Source: SCTG01 sp964384595 (GTDB lineage: Bacteria > Nitrospirota > Nitrospiria > Nitrospirales > NS-4). From it: 36,313 nucleotides of DNA. Below are positions 17,401 through 25,018 of this stretch, one piece after another. The first letter of the stretch is position 1. Each line of letters begins with the position of its first letter. Below the pieces are notes generated by a model. The model ran no database searches. It saw only the letters and a list, made by a program, of their open reading frames with translations, and had not been told where the DNA came from. Both the position numbers and the translations under genes were made by a program. Where the stretch lies: positions 1 to 36,313 of the forward strand of contig CAYLLY010000016.1 of NCBI GenBank assembly GCA_964384595.1, written 5' to 3'.

Positions 17401-17482
17401 GGAAGTCCTTGAGCTTCTCGAGGGCCTGCGTGCGGTCCACCCGAAACGTGCCGGAACCGACCAATGTACCTGCGTCCGCCAT
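14468..17482 (-). CDS. Degenerate Hsp90-like protein, long form (1004 aa)
   Basis: A paralogue of the 1055-aa protein with the same layout. Residues 11-28 are GTFRVDRTQALEKLKDFQ, residues 35-47 are FLLPWVRCAVASG with the ATP-site residues replaced (P38, C42, A45), and RNRFLATGLLSALRL follows. The middle-domain-like motif is INDDQLTLNVSQAGVVRNERF. The block IFLSVNGKPLSLTQLEFQRQRLGHVPYS and an extended central region come next. A linker extremely rich in Pro and Ala (about 845-905) leads to the conserved tail VTDLDDVKFQQALADHV. I chose ATG 17482 rather than the GTG one codon earlier because all paralogues begin M-[AT]-[DE]. It shares one base with the Hsp90-like gene's stop (TGATG). A partner role for the intact ATPase just upstream is inferred from this coupling. 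Confidence 0.8.
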   Translation of the reverse strand: MADAGTLVGSGTFRVDRTQALEKLKDFQLPDPTKFLLPWVRCAVASGATGIRLESEGARLRMQFNGPPFTLKELENPYDCLFESSTPDSARNRFLATGLLSALRLDPGEVRIISGRRPERICLRVESLERDAIEKADDMGMATVLTVEWRQRTWNHSSAALRHLGEHYGMGAIPIEIEGGTTLPPRRDVLSQSDQELGLWFNEEGVRGVIRVPEDLAGESVLRLHSYGVLVESIRLQRPLDHIDGSINDDQLTLNVSQAGVVRNERFEQTMKIVGTHAGKLLLRVIGKQAGHLSEIGRQPLKELALVVWQDCFGGWDALAQYSFVRSPDYYWELFPGHWEKERTVMIRRAAWSTAWLREACVQRLHDLEADAADATLKALWDTAIFLSVNGKPLSLTQLEFQRQRLGHVPYSMEARPDLKLPYDVVLYDGARMLDILMRRFPHNCRDVTDRLDILAEDSRRKRSLLLEAAGVADLLIRDEFEAGPFRGEVGLPMAPEEEGGRLHVIRNAVPIGFIPLECGLRFVAAVNDPDSRKGANDPALLQDPDLRAVKVAAMEAARGLYRKVAPEYGGQMRTLRNGAIRTHLLDYLLMAIGERGAHVPLDERDRWIEGVMIFHTLDGWWSYARLRGAFEEGRAVAFLPEPSAEPQPGGKPAPLAITESLLSRLLPGSGFLTVPGKPNVRLVFKRRPTLSNDRYVLDGDDHALLDRLIALVGEKGTLYDVPDDPLRNFLLQAVGRLLAPWSDHEKTPEHVTLRGMLGHLPMFRRPDGTGCTVSDLGERLAAGVMVRYVPADHPQPDARADLVLTDEELGLIKRFWPSRKDRLVPFAPSSSLRSALPKKMLSPAPVPAKPITKQAVPQAPAPRSITRPRPAATPRPAAPPPPRAHPTPPSKKPGVVDLGRQILTELRGRRGVKLLSGMASLRLRPFSGGSLLDIGRAGIWSLNASHSMTQAVLGAPLPDSEKAAYLASFVYTAANRSLSYVTDLDDVKFQQALADHVTERRNG

Positions 17483-19221
17483 CACGCCTTTTGGAGCTTA
17501 GCCGCGTCCAGCTTCATGGCCTTTTGCATGATCTTTAGCTCCACCTTTTCGGCCAGGTTGCAGTATTCGCCCTCCTGATCAGGCGGGACCGTGCCGTCGT
17601 GCAAATGCAGGACTTTCAAGCAGAGGAACGCCGACAGCCCCGGCTTGGTCTCGTGGATCGCGGCCAGCTTCTGCGCAAACGTGTGCGCAGGATTGAGCAG
17701 CGCGACCGGGCGCGCCCGGGCGAAGGCGAACAGCGAGGACTTCGGCCGCTCGTCCGCCCGTGTGAGCGCGCCGGACTCCATTTGCGTGACGAAGATCCGA
17801 TCCTTGATGCAGGATCCTGTGTATTCGAACTCCGCCGCCTGGATGTCCCGATACTTGGCACCGGACGACGCGTCCACGGTCCGTAGCGTGGCAAGAAACG
17901 CACGCAGAGAGGCCGGGAGGCGTTCGGTCTTGAGAACCTGCGGCAGGATGAAGGATTGTGACGCCTGCGCCGTCTTCAGCCGGCCGCTGCACCAGGTCTC
18001 CACCGCGGCGACCCACGGACCGGACACTAGGACGGGCGTCCCTTCCTTCTCCAAAGCTCGGGTGATCGGCGTCGCCTGCGAGTCGTGATAGAGCGCGCCG
18101 GCGGCGCTGATTCCCTTGAGCAGCCGGACCAGCGAGAACGGCTTGCCGGAGAGCGCGGGGAACACCGGCCAGTTCCGCTGCTGCTTCCACCGCGAAAGAA
18201 TTCCGGACAAGAGCCACTGGAAATACGGCAGCCGCCGTGACCATTCGCCGGCCAGGGAGACATCGATTGCCTTGACGTCCTGGCCCGCCTCGGCGGCCTG
18301 GTGCGAGATCTTGGCGGCGATCTCGGTCAGTTCGGATTGGAGGCGTTTCCGCAACTCGCCATGGACGAGCCGCTTCAGGATCTTCATGACCTTCTGGTAG
18401 TTCTCGTCCTCCATCACGTTATCCCTGGTCAGCGTGTGCTCCAAATAGCGGGACTTCACCTTCACCTGGACGCCTGGGAAAAACTGCTTCTTTCCTTCCC
18501 TAAGCGTCAGTCCGCGGTTGTAGAAGCCGTAGAACGGCTCCGCGTCGCCCGTGAATCCGAGCAAGATTTCCGTGCCCTCTTCCCGATAGACCAGACTGGC
18601 TCCGCCCGGAAGCTCAAACGGCTCGGTGATCGGCTCCGGCGGCCGGTCCTGCGTCCGGTCCTGGAAAAAGATCTTCGTCTCGGTATGCTTGCACCAGTAC
18701 TTGATCGTCTTGAGGGACTCCTGGATCAGCTTGTCGTACTCCTCGCGCGTCATGTCCTTGAAGAGCTCCACCAGCGTCCCTTCGCGCATCTCCTTCATGC
18801 GGTACTTGTCGTAGCGCTTGTAGCTGGGAAAATCGAGCCGCCAGCTCTCGCCGCTCTTGGCCGTGTGGACGCGCACGAGTTCGGGCTTGATCGCGAAGAT
18901 CGAGACAAAGCCGATCCCGAACTTCCCGATCTTAGTGAGGTCGTCTTCCTTCGTGGACTTGAAGAGCACCAGGAGGAAGTTGTCGATGATGTGCTCGTCC
19001 ATGCCCTCGCCGTCGTCTTCCACCCGGATCACGGCCTGGCCCTGGCCCCCGTCTTTCGCGACGTACTCCAGCGAGACATCGATGCGGTTCGTTCCGGCGT
19101 CGGTGGAGTTCTGGATCAGCTCGCGATAGAAGTCGAGCGGGTTGCTGAACTGCTCCACCAGATCCTTGACGAGGCCCTGGGCGGACGTGGTCGGGCCGGA
19201 CTTTTCGCTCTTACGTGCCAT
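17482..19221 (-). CDS. Hsp90-like GHKL ATPase with intact ATP site
   Basis: A 579-aa protein, the only Hsp90-type member of the block with a complete nucleotide site. N box FYRELIQNSTDAG has E34, N38 and D41; G1 is EDDGEGM (D69, G71, G73); G2 is GKFGIGFVSIFA (G102, G104). The order and sequence closely follow HtpG (ELISNASDA, DTGIGM, GQFGVGF). A middle domain follows, including YLEHTLTRDNVMEDENYQKVMKIL, which corresponds to the Hsp90 region SREMLQ. The C-terminal third differs from HtpG and the MEEVD/dimerisation pattern is absent, so this is not the housekeeping chaperone. ATG 19221 is fixed by a strong AAAGGAGGT 7 nt upstream. Upstream in-frame extension to 19302 is not used. It is probably the motor of a complex with the degenerate paralogues. 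Confidence 0.82.
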   Translation of the reverse strand: MARKSEKSGPTTSAQGLVKDLVEQFSNPLDFYRELIQNSTDAGTNRIDVSLEYVAKDGGQGQAVIRVEDDGEGMDEHIIDNFLLVLFKSTKEDDLTKIGKFGIGFVSIFAIKPELVRVHTAKSGESWRLDFPSYKRYDKYRMKEMREGTLVELFKDMTREEYDKLIQESLKTIKYWCKHTETKIFFQDRTQDRPPEPITEPFELPGGASLVYREEGTEILLGFTGDAEPFYGFYNRGLTLREGKKQFFPGVQVKVKSRYLEHTLTRDNVMEDENYQKVMKILKRLVHGELRKRLQSELTEIAAKISHQAAEAGQDVKAIDVSLAGEWSRRLPYFQWLLSGILSRWKQQRNWPVFPALSGKPFSLVRLLKGISAAGALYHDSQATPITRALEKEGTPVLVSGPWVAAVETWCSGRLKTAQASQSFILPQVLKTERLPASLRAFLATLRTVDASSGAKYRDIQAAEFEYTGSCIKDRIFVTQMESGALTRADERPKSSLFAFARARPVALLNPAHTFAQKLAAIHETKPGLSAFLCLKVLHLHDGTVPPDQEGEYCNLAEKVELKIMQKAMKLDAAKLQKA

Positions 19222-19228
19222 GGGTAAT

Positions 19229-19237
19229 ACCTCCTTT
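19229..19237 (-). promoter_or_regulatory. Strong ribosome binding site of the Hsp90-like gene
   Basis: AAAGGAGGT on the minus strand, 7 nt before ATG 19221, is nearly full complementarity to the 16S tail. The paralogues in the block rely on overlaps and weaker sites, so this gene may be translated at a higher rate. It lies in an 87-nt gap, the largest inside the block. Confidence 0.75.
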
Positions 19238-19308
19238 GCACCTGTTAGAATCAGCTTCAGCTCATCGGTTCGCGCCGTCGTCAGAGCGCATCTGTATGGC
19301 ACGCGACA

Positions 19309-20715
19309 CTACAGTGTGATATCCCAGATTTGCCCAGGGAAGAACTTCTCCAGATCATCGCGGTCCTCCTCGGCCACGCACCACACGACTTTCTTCCTTG
19401 TTTCCCTCCCGCGGCGCGTTGTCGAAATCGGGATACTGCCCAGCTTTCGACGCTGCAACTCCAGTGTCGCCAGGCTAAGCGGTGTGCCGTCTACGCCGAG
19501 AAAGATCGGAGTCTCCCAGAGCGTCTTGCGTTCAGGCGTAGTCCTATCACTGTCGTATTCGTGCAATAGATGGGTACAGGCTTTGCGAACCCACATGGTT
19601 CCCCGCAAGGCTTTTTGGATGTCCTCCGATGGCAACGTCGAGGGAGAAGAAGACGGTTTCAATAATTCTGTGGCAAACAAAAATACACCAAGTATAGGGA
19701 GGAAGAAGGCCCCCCACAAGGCAAGAAAGAACCCTAGATTTTCCCCGTCACTAAGCCGAGGCGCCTTATTTCGTCTCCAAATATTGAATTTATTGTGTGC
19801 CCGAAACAGAGACTTCAAGGTCTTCGCTTGATCCCGGCCGACCTGCGCAAGCAATGGCTTCACCTGGTTTGCTACGATCTGCATCGTCGCCTTGAAGTGT
19901 TTGTCGCGCACGACGCCTGATTGGGACGCATTCAAGGTGAAGTGGTCGTTATTGACGGAGGCCACGATCGGCACCGAAACGAGCGGCAACTCATATTCAA
20001 ATTCCTCCACCAACACGCGGTGCTGATAGAGGCGAATGGTGCTCAGGGATTGTGCAGTGTCGTTGGGTACCTCAACCCATCCTCGTGACTTGCCGTCGGA
20101 AAACTTATATTGCAAGCTTCGTTCCTGTGGAGAAGCCTCACGCTCTACTTTTTTTTGCAGCCCCGCCGGTTTGGTGAACTTCAGCCGTGCCGCCCTAAAT
20201 TCGACGGGATACCGTCGGACGACGCTTTCCAGCGCTGCCTTCCAATTCATCCAGTGGTCCAAGAACATAACTTCCAGCACGGTCCCGTGAGAGGACTCAT
20301 TTGCCTCCCCCAGAGTTTCCTGCTCCAGGGATTCGATCTGGAGGCATCTTCGCTCGGAGTCCATGCCAGACGTCACCGTGAGCTTCGCGGGACTGAGCCG
20401 GAGCGCCGCTAATATGCCGACGGCGAGGTGCCGGTTGCGCGCGTTCTCGGGAGTGGACTCGTCGAGGAGACAACCATACGGATCATTCAACTCGCCTTCG
20501 CCGAACGGCCGGCCGTCAAAGGACATCGTCAAGTGGGTCTTTGCAGCGTCGATTTGGATGGTGATCTTGGTGGCCCCGCTCGCCACGGCGCAGCGGATCC
20601 AGGGAAGCAGAAACATGGCGGGATCGGGGAACTGGAACTCCTTGAGCTTCTCCAGCGCCCGCTTCCGGTCCACCCGGAAGGTGCCCGACTCAACCAGTTC
20701 GCCGTCCTCAGTCAT
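19309..20715 (-). CDS. Degenerate Hsp90-like protein, short membrane form (468 aa)
   Basis: Corresponds to the N-terminal half of the long paralogues. Residues 35-47 read FLLPWIRCAVASG with ATP-binding E/N/D lost. NARNRHLAVGILAALRL at 91-107 stands in the G2 position, and NNDHFTLNASQSGVVRDKHF near 255-274 matches the Hsp90 middle-domain motif. One strong transmembrane segment (about 326-350, GFFLALWGAFFLP onward) sits where the long forms have soluble sequence. The protein then resumes the shared block TPIFLGVDGTPLSLATLELQRRKLG and ends at VVWCVAEEDRDDLEKFFP, the point where long forms continue. It lacks the linker and tail. It shares a 157-bp identical DNA stretch with the next upstream paralogue. 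It may be the membrane anchor of the complex. Confidence 0.78.
   Translation of the reverse strand: MTEDGELVESGTFRVDRKRALEKLKEFQFPDPAMFLLPWIRCAVASGATKITIQIDAAKTHLTMSFDGRPFGEGELNDPYGCLLDESTPENARNRHLAVGILAALRLSPAKLTVTSGMDSERRCLQIESLEQETLGEANESSHGTVLEVMFLDHWMNWKAALESVVRRYPVEFRAARLKFTKPAGLQKKVEREASPQERSLQYKFSDGKSRGWVEVPNDTAQSLSTIRLYQHRVLVEEFEYELPLVSVPIVASVNNDHFTLNASQSGVVRDKHFKATMQIVANQVKPLLAQVGRDQAKTLKSLFRAHNKFNIWRRNKAPRLSDGENLGFFLALWGAFFLPILGVFLFATELLKPSSSPSTLPSEDIQKALRGTMWVRKACTHLLHEYDSDRTTPERKTLWETPIFLGVDGTPLSLATLELQRRKLGSIPISTTRRGRETRKKVVWCVAEEDRDDLEKFFPGQIWDITL
20414..20595. repeat. Near-identical DNA block shared by two paralogues (copy a)
   Basis: Aligns with 21956-22137 at a constant offset of 1542. 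Positions 20414-20570 are identical over 157 bp including wobble positions. One mismatch (20571) occurs before 20595. Flanks on both sides fall to clearly lower similarity. Fits recent gene conversion. Confidence 0.85.
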
Positions 20716-20736
20716 CGCGTGCCCTTTACCGCCTCA

Positions 20737-22257
20737 TCACTGGTCCGTCACATCTCGGCACTGATTCGGAAAGAACTTTTCCAGATCGGCGCGGTCCTGC
20801 TCTCCCACGCACCACACGACCTTGGACGCCGACTTGCGCGGAAGCGGTTCCAGGGAGAACGGTACGTGGCCGAGTTGCTGTCGCTGGACGTTCAATTCGG
20901 CCAGGCTGAGCGGCGGGCCGTCCACGGCACTCAGAAATATCGGGGCTTCTCCAAGGGCCTTGAACGAGGCGCCGTCGCGATCGAGTACCGATCCACAGGC
21001 CTTCCGTACCCAGGTCGTAATCCAAGCCGCCTCCCGGATCGTACCCGCCTGCTTCAAGGACAGCACCTCGCGGCTCTCCCACATCGCCGCGAAGAGCAGG
21101 CCGACGGTGAAGGCCAAGAGGAACGAGAAGAACGATATCGCGTCACCGATAATCGTCAGGTCGCTGTCGGGGAACCCCCCGACGGCATGCCAGCTCTTCT
21201 CGTACGATTTCGTGATAACGAATGCGAGACCGCTCAAAGTCATGAGGCCGGCAAACGGCCCAAACTTGATCCAAGAAAGCCTGAAGTTCGTTCCCTCCTC
21301 CCACCAGCGCGACCAATGCCGTCTCGCATCCCGTCGACGCCGCAGAGCGGCACACGGCATTAACGTTTCTCCCTGGGCTCGACTGACCTGGACCAGGAGC
21401 TTTTGGGCCTGCTCGGCAACAATCCGCATCGCCGCCTCGAAGTGCTGGTCGCGCACCACGCCCGCTTGGGACACATTCAAGTTGAACAGGTCATTATTGA
21501 TGGAAGCCACGACCGGAACCATCGGCAGGTCGGACTCGACCTCTTCCACGAATACGCCGCATTGATAGAGCCGGACCATGCTTTGAGTCCGACCGGTGTC
21601 CTCGTGCACCGCGACCATCCCGCGCGCCATACCGTCCGAAAACACAAGCCACGCGCTTTTTCTTTGCGGACGGCTCTCGCGCTCCACTTCAGCCTGGACG
21701 TCTGCAGGATCGACGATGAGCAGGCGTGCGGTTCTCATTTCGACGGGATACCGGCGGACAACGGTTTCCAGCGCGGCCTTCCAGTTCACCCAGTAGCCTG
21801 AGAAGGTTGCTTCCAGCGCGGTCCCGTGAGAGGGCCCTTGCACCTCCGCCAGGGTTTCCTGCTCCAGGGATTCAATATAGAGGCGTCGACGTTCGGAGTC
21901 CGCCCCGGACGTCACCCTGAGCCTCATAGGAGGACCAAGCCGGAGCGCCGCTAAGATGCCGACGGCGAGGTGCCGGTTGCGCGCGTTCTCGGGAGTGGAC
22001 TCGTCGAGGAGACAACCATACGGATCATTCAACTCGCCTTCGCCGAACGGCCGGCCGTCAAAGGACATCGTCAAGTGGGTCTTTGCAGCGTCGATTTGGA
22101 TGGTGATCTTGGAGGCCCCGCTCGCCACGGCGCAGCGCAGCCAGGGCAGGAGGAACATGGTGGGATCGGGTAGCTGGAACTCCTTCAGCTTCTCCAGCGC
22201 CTTCTTCCGGTCCACCCGGAACGTGCCCGATTCAACCAACTCACCGTCGTCAGCCAT
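20737..22257 (-). CDS. Degenerate Hsp90-like protein, short membrane form (506 aa)
   Basis: The closest paralogue of the 468-aa protein. Residues 1-106 are almost the same, including a stretch near 51-106 encoded by DNA identical in both genes. The ATP-site residues are replaced (P38, C42, A45). INNDLFNLNVSQAGVVRDQHF is the middle-domain-like motif. Two transmembrane segments occur at about 330-349 and 372-392, with a short loop between. The protein then ends with the shared IFLSAVDGPPLSLAELNVQRQQLGHVP block and VVWCVGEQDRADLEKFFP. I start it at ATG 22257 because the protein then begins MADDGELVESGTF like its relatives; the frame runs six codons further. It overlaps the upstream gene by 8 nt, exactly as the 1055/1004 pair does. 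Confidence 0.78.
   Translation of the reverse strand: MADDGELVESGTFRVDRKKALEKLKEFQLPDPTMFLLPWLRCAVASGASKITIQIDAAKTHLTMSFDGRPFGEGELNDPYGCLLDESTPENARNRHLAVGILAALRLGPPMRLRVTSGADSERRRLYIESLEQETLAEVQGPSHGTALEATFSGYWVNWKAALETVVRRYPVEMRTARLLIVDPADVQAEVERESRPQRKSAWLVFSDGMARGMVAVHEDTGRTQSMVRLYQCGVFVEEVESDLPMVPVVASINNDLFNLNVSQAGVVRDQHFEAAMRIVAEQAQKLLVQVSRAQGETLMPCAALRRRRDARRHWSRWWEEGTNFRLSWIKFGPFAGLMTLSGLAFVITKSYEKSWHAVGGFPDSDLTIIGDAISFFSFLLAFTVGLLFAAMWESREVLSLKQAGTIREAAWITTWVRKACGSVLDRDGASFKALGEAPIFLSAVDGPPLSLAELNVQRQQLGHVPFSLEPLPRKSASKVVWCVGEQDRADLEKFFPNQCRDVTDQ
21956..22137. repeat. Near-identical DNA block shared by two paralogues (copy b)
   Basis: Partner of 20414-20595. It encodes the strand region, the FDGRPFGEGELNDPYGCL segment and the NARNRHLAVGILAALRL segment of the degenerate GHKL domain. 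Confidence 0.85.
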
Positions 22258-24964
22258 CACGCTTCTCCGCCACATGATCCGCCAGCGCCTGCTGAAACTT
22301 CACGTCATCCTGATCGGTCACGCGCCGGAGCGTGCGGTTGGCCGAGGTGTACACCAGCGAGGCCAGATAGACCGCCTGCACCGCTTTCGGGAGCCCCGAT
22401 TCCCCTACCGTCCTCACCAGCGGATGCGTCTCATTCACCGTCCAGGTGTTTTTCTTGCCCACCGCAAGCATCTGATCGCCCGCGCCCTTCGCAAGCCGCA
22501 GCGCCGGCGTCCGGGCCCCGATCAGTTTCATGCCGCGCCGCCCCCGCAGGGCCTCCAGCAACTCAGCGGCCCCGTCGAGCATTTCCGATCCGGAGAGCGC
22601 CGGAGGCGTAACAGGGTGTGGGGGCGCCGGTTGCGCAATAGCCTGATCGGGCGCAGGCACTGCCGGCGCGGGAACCGGCACGATGGGCTTTTCAGTCAGA
22701 GGCGGCGGCTCCGCCGGAGCCGGAACAGGCCTGGTCATCCGCATCACGCCGGGCTTGTCCGGCACTGCCTCAATGCCGGGCTTGTCCGGCACTACCTCAA
22801 ATACCGCATCGGGGAACAGGCGCACCAGAAACGCCTGGTCCACTCCACGCAGCGCCACCCTCCCCTCCCCCATGACCTCGAAATCGACGCCGGGCTGAAG
22901 AAAGACGGCCTGTCCTGCATCCACGAACTCTCGCAGGTTCGAAAAGGACCATCTCCTTCCTGTGTTAGTGAAAAAGAGCGGATAGGCCTCGATCCAGCGA
23001 CCCTCCTCGCTCGCCTGCCCCGAAGGTCGGGCTCGTCTCCAGACAAGGAAATCTTGCAGATGCGGCAGAATCGCCCGTTCCCTCGGGCTCAAATCCCAGT
23101 AAAAGACTGTGTCCGACACTTCCTCCGCCAGCTTCCGGTACAGGCTGCGCGCGGCCGGTAATACCGCCTTCTCCAGCGCCTGCCTCTCCTCGCCGGGCAC
23201 CAGCTCGACCAGATCACCTGCAGCTTGCAACGGATTCTTCACCAGCTTGGTGATGTCCACCGCCGCCACAAACGACAACCCGCACTCCATCCGAATGACC
23301 CCCGCGGGTTCTCCCCGATAGAGACACAGCAGCCGAGCCGCCCCCTCATCCCGCAGCATCGGCAGGCAGACTTCTCCCCATGCACGGCCCGTGTCGAAAT
23401 CTCCCCGAATCAAGATGTTGAAGCGGCCCACCTGCTCCAGCAGGCCGGACTGTGGCTCTCTGCCTTTGACGGTCTCGGCTTCCGTGATGTCGGCCACCAG
23501 CCCGGGGAAAATTTTGTCCAGCGCGGCCCGCTCTTCCCCGCACCAGGCCCAGACCACGGGATAGGGCGGCGGGCTCCCCGCCGCCTGCTTGGCGGACACC
23601 GGCACGTACCCCAGCCGGTGAAGCGTCTTCTCCAAGTCGGCCATGCTGAGCAGGGTTCCCTTCACATTCCAGAAGATGGGCGCAGCCCTCATCAGGTCCG
23701 TCACCGCTTTGCCGGCCACGGCAGCCCGCTGGTCTTTGCGCGACCGCGCGCACAGGTGCCGCAGCCACGCCGTCGCCCGCGCCGTCTCCCAGATCCGCCG
23801 CAGATTTTCTTCCTTCCAGTCCGGATCGGGCGGCAGGAGGGCGACATTTTTCAAGGCATATCCGATCGCTTCGCCGAAGGACAGGTCCAGGCTCCAGAAG
23901 CCGCCTGCCTCGGCTTCTTCTCCCATCCGAAGCCACCGGCTCCATGCCCGCCGCAGCAGCCAGTTTTGGATGAGCCTTCCCACGACCTGCATCCGGCGGG
24001 CCTGCGCCCGGCTCACCCGGGAAAGCAGTTCCTCGGCCTGCACCGACCCTTCCTGCATGACGGCGTTGTACCGCTCGTTGCGCACGACGCCGGACTGGGA
24101 GATATTCAGCTCAAAGTCATCGTCATTGATCGTGCCCTCGACGGGAATGAGAGGACCGGGAAGAGGCACGGCAGGATTCCCTCCCGGGTGCCTTTCCACG
24201 TCCTCGACGAACACGCCGAAATGGGCCAGCCGAAGGCGGCTGCCGGTCGGATTGAGGCGGCCGGGCACGTGGAACCAGCAGGCGAGAGGCCCCTTGCGGA
24301 ACTTCAGGGTGTTGTCTGCCCCCGGCTGCGGTCGCTGCTCTTTTGCCACGCTCTCTCGAATAATGAACTCGGCGACCTTCGCCGGCGACACCTGAATGGA
24401 GATGAGCGGCGCGATGTGACGATCGAGCGCATACTGAACGGAGTCAGCGATGCCGGTGATGCTCCCTTCGCTCGTGCTGTAGCTCAAGGGCCCGCTAGTC
24501 CAATGTGACCACCACAGGACCACGATTGTCTTCGCGGATGATCTTTTTTCAGGATTCGCCGGAATGGATTCAACGGAGTCCTCTGTCAACGATTTGACGG
24601 TAAGCCGAAGGCGCTTCCGCCGGGGGCCGGTCGTCAGGGTAATGGAGGGACATCCTCTGCTCAGGGTCGCCAGCAGGGCATAGGCCAGGTGCCGGTTGCG
24701 GGCCCGCTCCGGCGCGGCCTCCTCGAAGAGGCAGCCGTAAGGATCGGCCAGCTCCTCCCGCGTAAACCGCCGACCGTTGAATCTGATCTTTGATGAGTCG
24801 AGATCCAGGACCAGGGTGGTCGCACCGCTCGCCACCGCGCAGCGAATCCAGGGCAGGAGGAACATGTCGGGGTCGGGAAGCTGGAACGCCTTCAGCTTCT
24901 CGAGTGCCCGCTCGCGGTCCACCCGGAAGGTGCCTGATCCGACGAGTAAGCCGGGGTCGGTCAT
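22250..24964 (-). CDS. Degenerate Hsp90-like protein, long form (904 aa)
   Basis: First of the paralogues in transcription order. The same N-terminal signature GTFRVDRERALEKLK is followed by FLLPWIRCAVASGA (P38, C42, A45 in place of the ATP-binding residues) and RNRHLAYALLATL. INDDDFELNISQSGVVRNERY is the middle-domain-like motif. The PLSL block is diverged (GTLLSMADLEKTLHRLGYVP). The C-terminal part has a duplicated VPDKPG unit, a Pro/Ala linker (about 745-800), a RGRRGMKLIG segment, WTVNETHPL, and the tail VTDQDDVKFQQALADHV. The ATG has GAGGTGAG immediately upstream. It begins 33 nt after the AAA+ gene, separated by a palindromic element. The role is unknown; the shared tail suggests a common binding partner for the three long forms. 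Confidence 0.8.
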   Translation of the reverse strand: MTDPGLLVGSGTFRVDRERALEKLKAFQLPDPDMFLLPWIRCAVASGATTLVLDLDSSKIRFNGRRFTREELADPYGCLFEEAAPERARNRHLAYALLATLSRGCPSITLTTGPRRKRLRLTVKSLTEDSVESIPANPEKRSSAKTIVVLWWSHWTSGPLSYSTSEGSITGIADSVQYALDRHIAPLISIQVSPAKVAEFIIRESVAKEQRPQPGADNTLKFRKGPLACWFHVPGRLNPTGSRLRLAHFGVFVEDVERHPGGNPAVPLPGPLIPVEGTINDDDFELNISQSGVVRNERYNAVMQEGSVQAEELLSRVSRAQARRMQVVGRLIQNWLLRRAWSRWLRMGEEAEAGGFWSLDLSFGEAIGYALKNVALLPPDPDWKEENLRRIWETARATAWLRHLCARSRKDQRAAVAGKAVTDLMRAAPIFWNVKGTLLSMADLEKTLHRLGYVPVSAKQAAGSPPPYPVVWAWCGEERAALDKIFPGLVADITEAETVKGREPQSGLLEQVGRFNILIRGDFDTGRAWGEVCLPMLRDEGAARLLCLYRGEPAGVIRMECGLSFVAAVDITKLVKNPLQAAGDLVELVPGEERQALEKAVLPAARSLYRKLAEEVSDTVFYWDLSPRERAILPHLQDFLVWRRARPSGQASEEGRWIEAYPLFFTNTGRRWSFSNLREFVDAGQAVFLQPGVDFEVMGEGRVALRGVDQAFLVRLFPDAVFEVVPDKPGIEAVPDKPGVMRMTRPVPAPAEPPPLTEKPIVPVPAPAVPAPDQAIAQPAPPHPVTPPALSGSEMLDGAAELLEALRGRRGMKLIGARTPALRLAKGAGDQMLAVGKKNTWTVNETHPLVRTVGESGLPKAVQAVYLASLVYTSANRTLRRVTDQDDVKFQQALADHVAEKRDG
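22748..22801. repeat. 27-bp tandem duplication inside the 904-aa gene
   Basis: GCCGGGCTTGTCCGGCACTG... is repeated twice, 27 bp each (22748-22774 and 22775-22801), differing at two positions. It keeps the frame and duplicates nine residues around VPDKPG. Confidence 0.85.
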
Positions 24965-24983
24965 CTCACCTCGCGTGAAAAAT

Positions 24984-25018
24984 GGGGACAGTCCCCACTA
25001 AGAAGGGGGACTGTCCCC
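24984..25018. repeat. REP-like palindromic element at the AAA+ gene end
   Basis: Perfect 13-bp arms GGGGACAGTCCCC (24984-24996) and GGGGACTGTCCCC (25006-25018) separated by 9 bp. Each arm is itself nearly palindromic. The sequence type is known from REP elements moved by RAYT-family transposases. The stop codon of the AAA+ gene (24998-25000) lies in the loop, so the last residues of that protein are encoded by the element. It could also form a hairpin that damps read-through. Confidence 0.7.

Noticed and set aside
17482..19302. Calling the Hsp90-like ATPase the housekeeping htpG
   Set aside because: The ATP site matches, but the C-terminal third and the genomic context do not, and it is embedded in a specialised operon.
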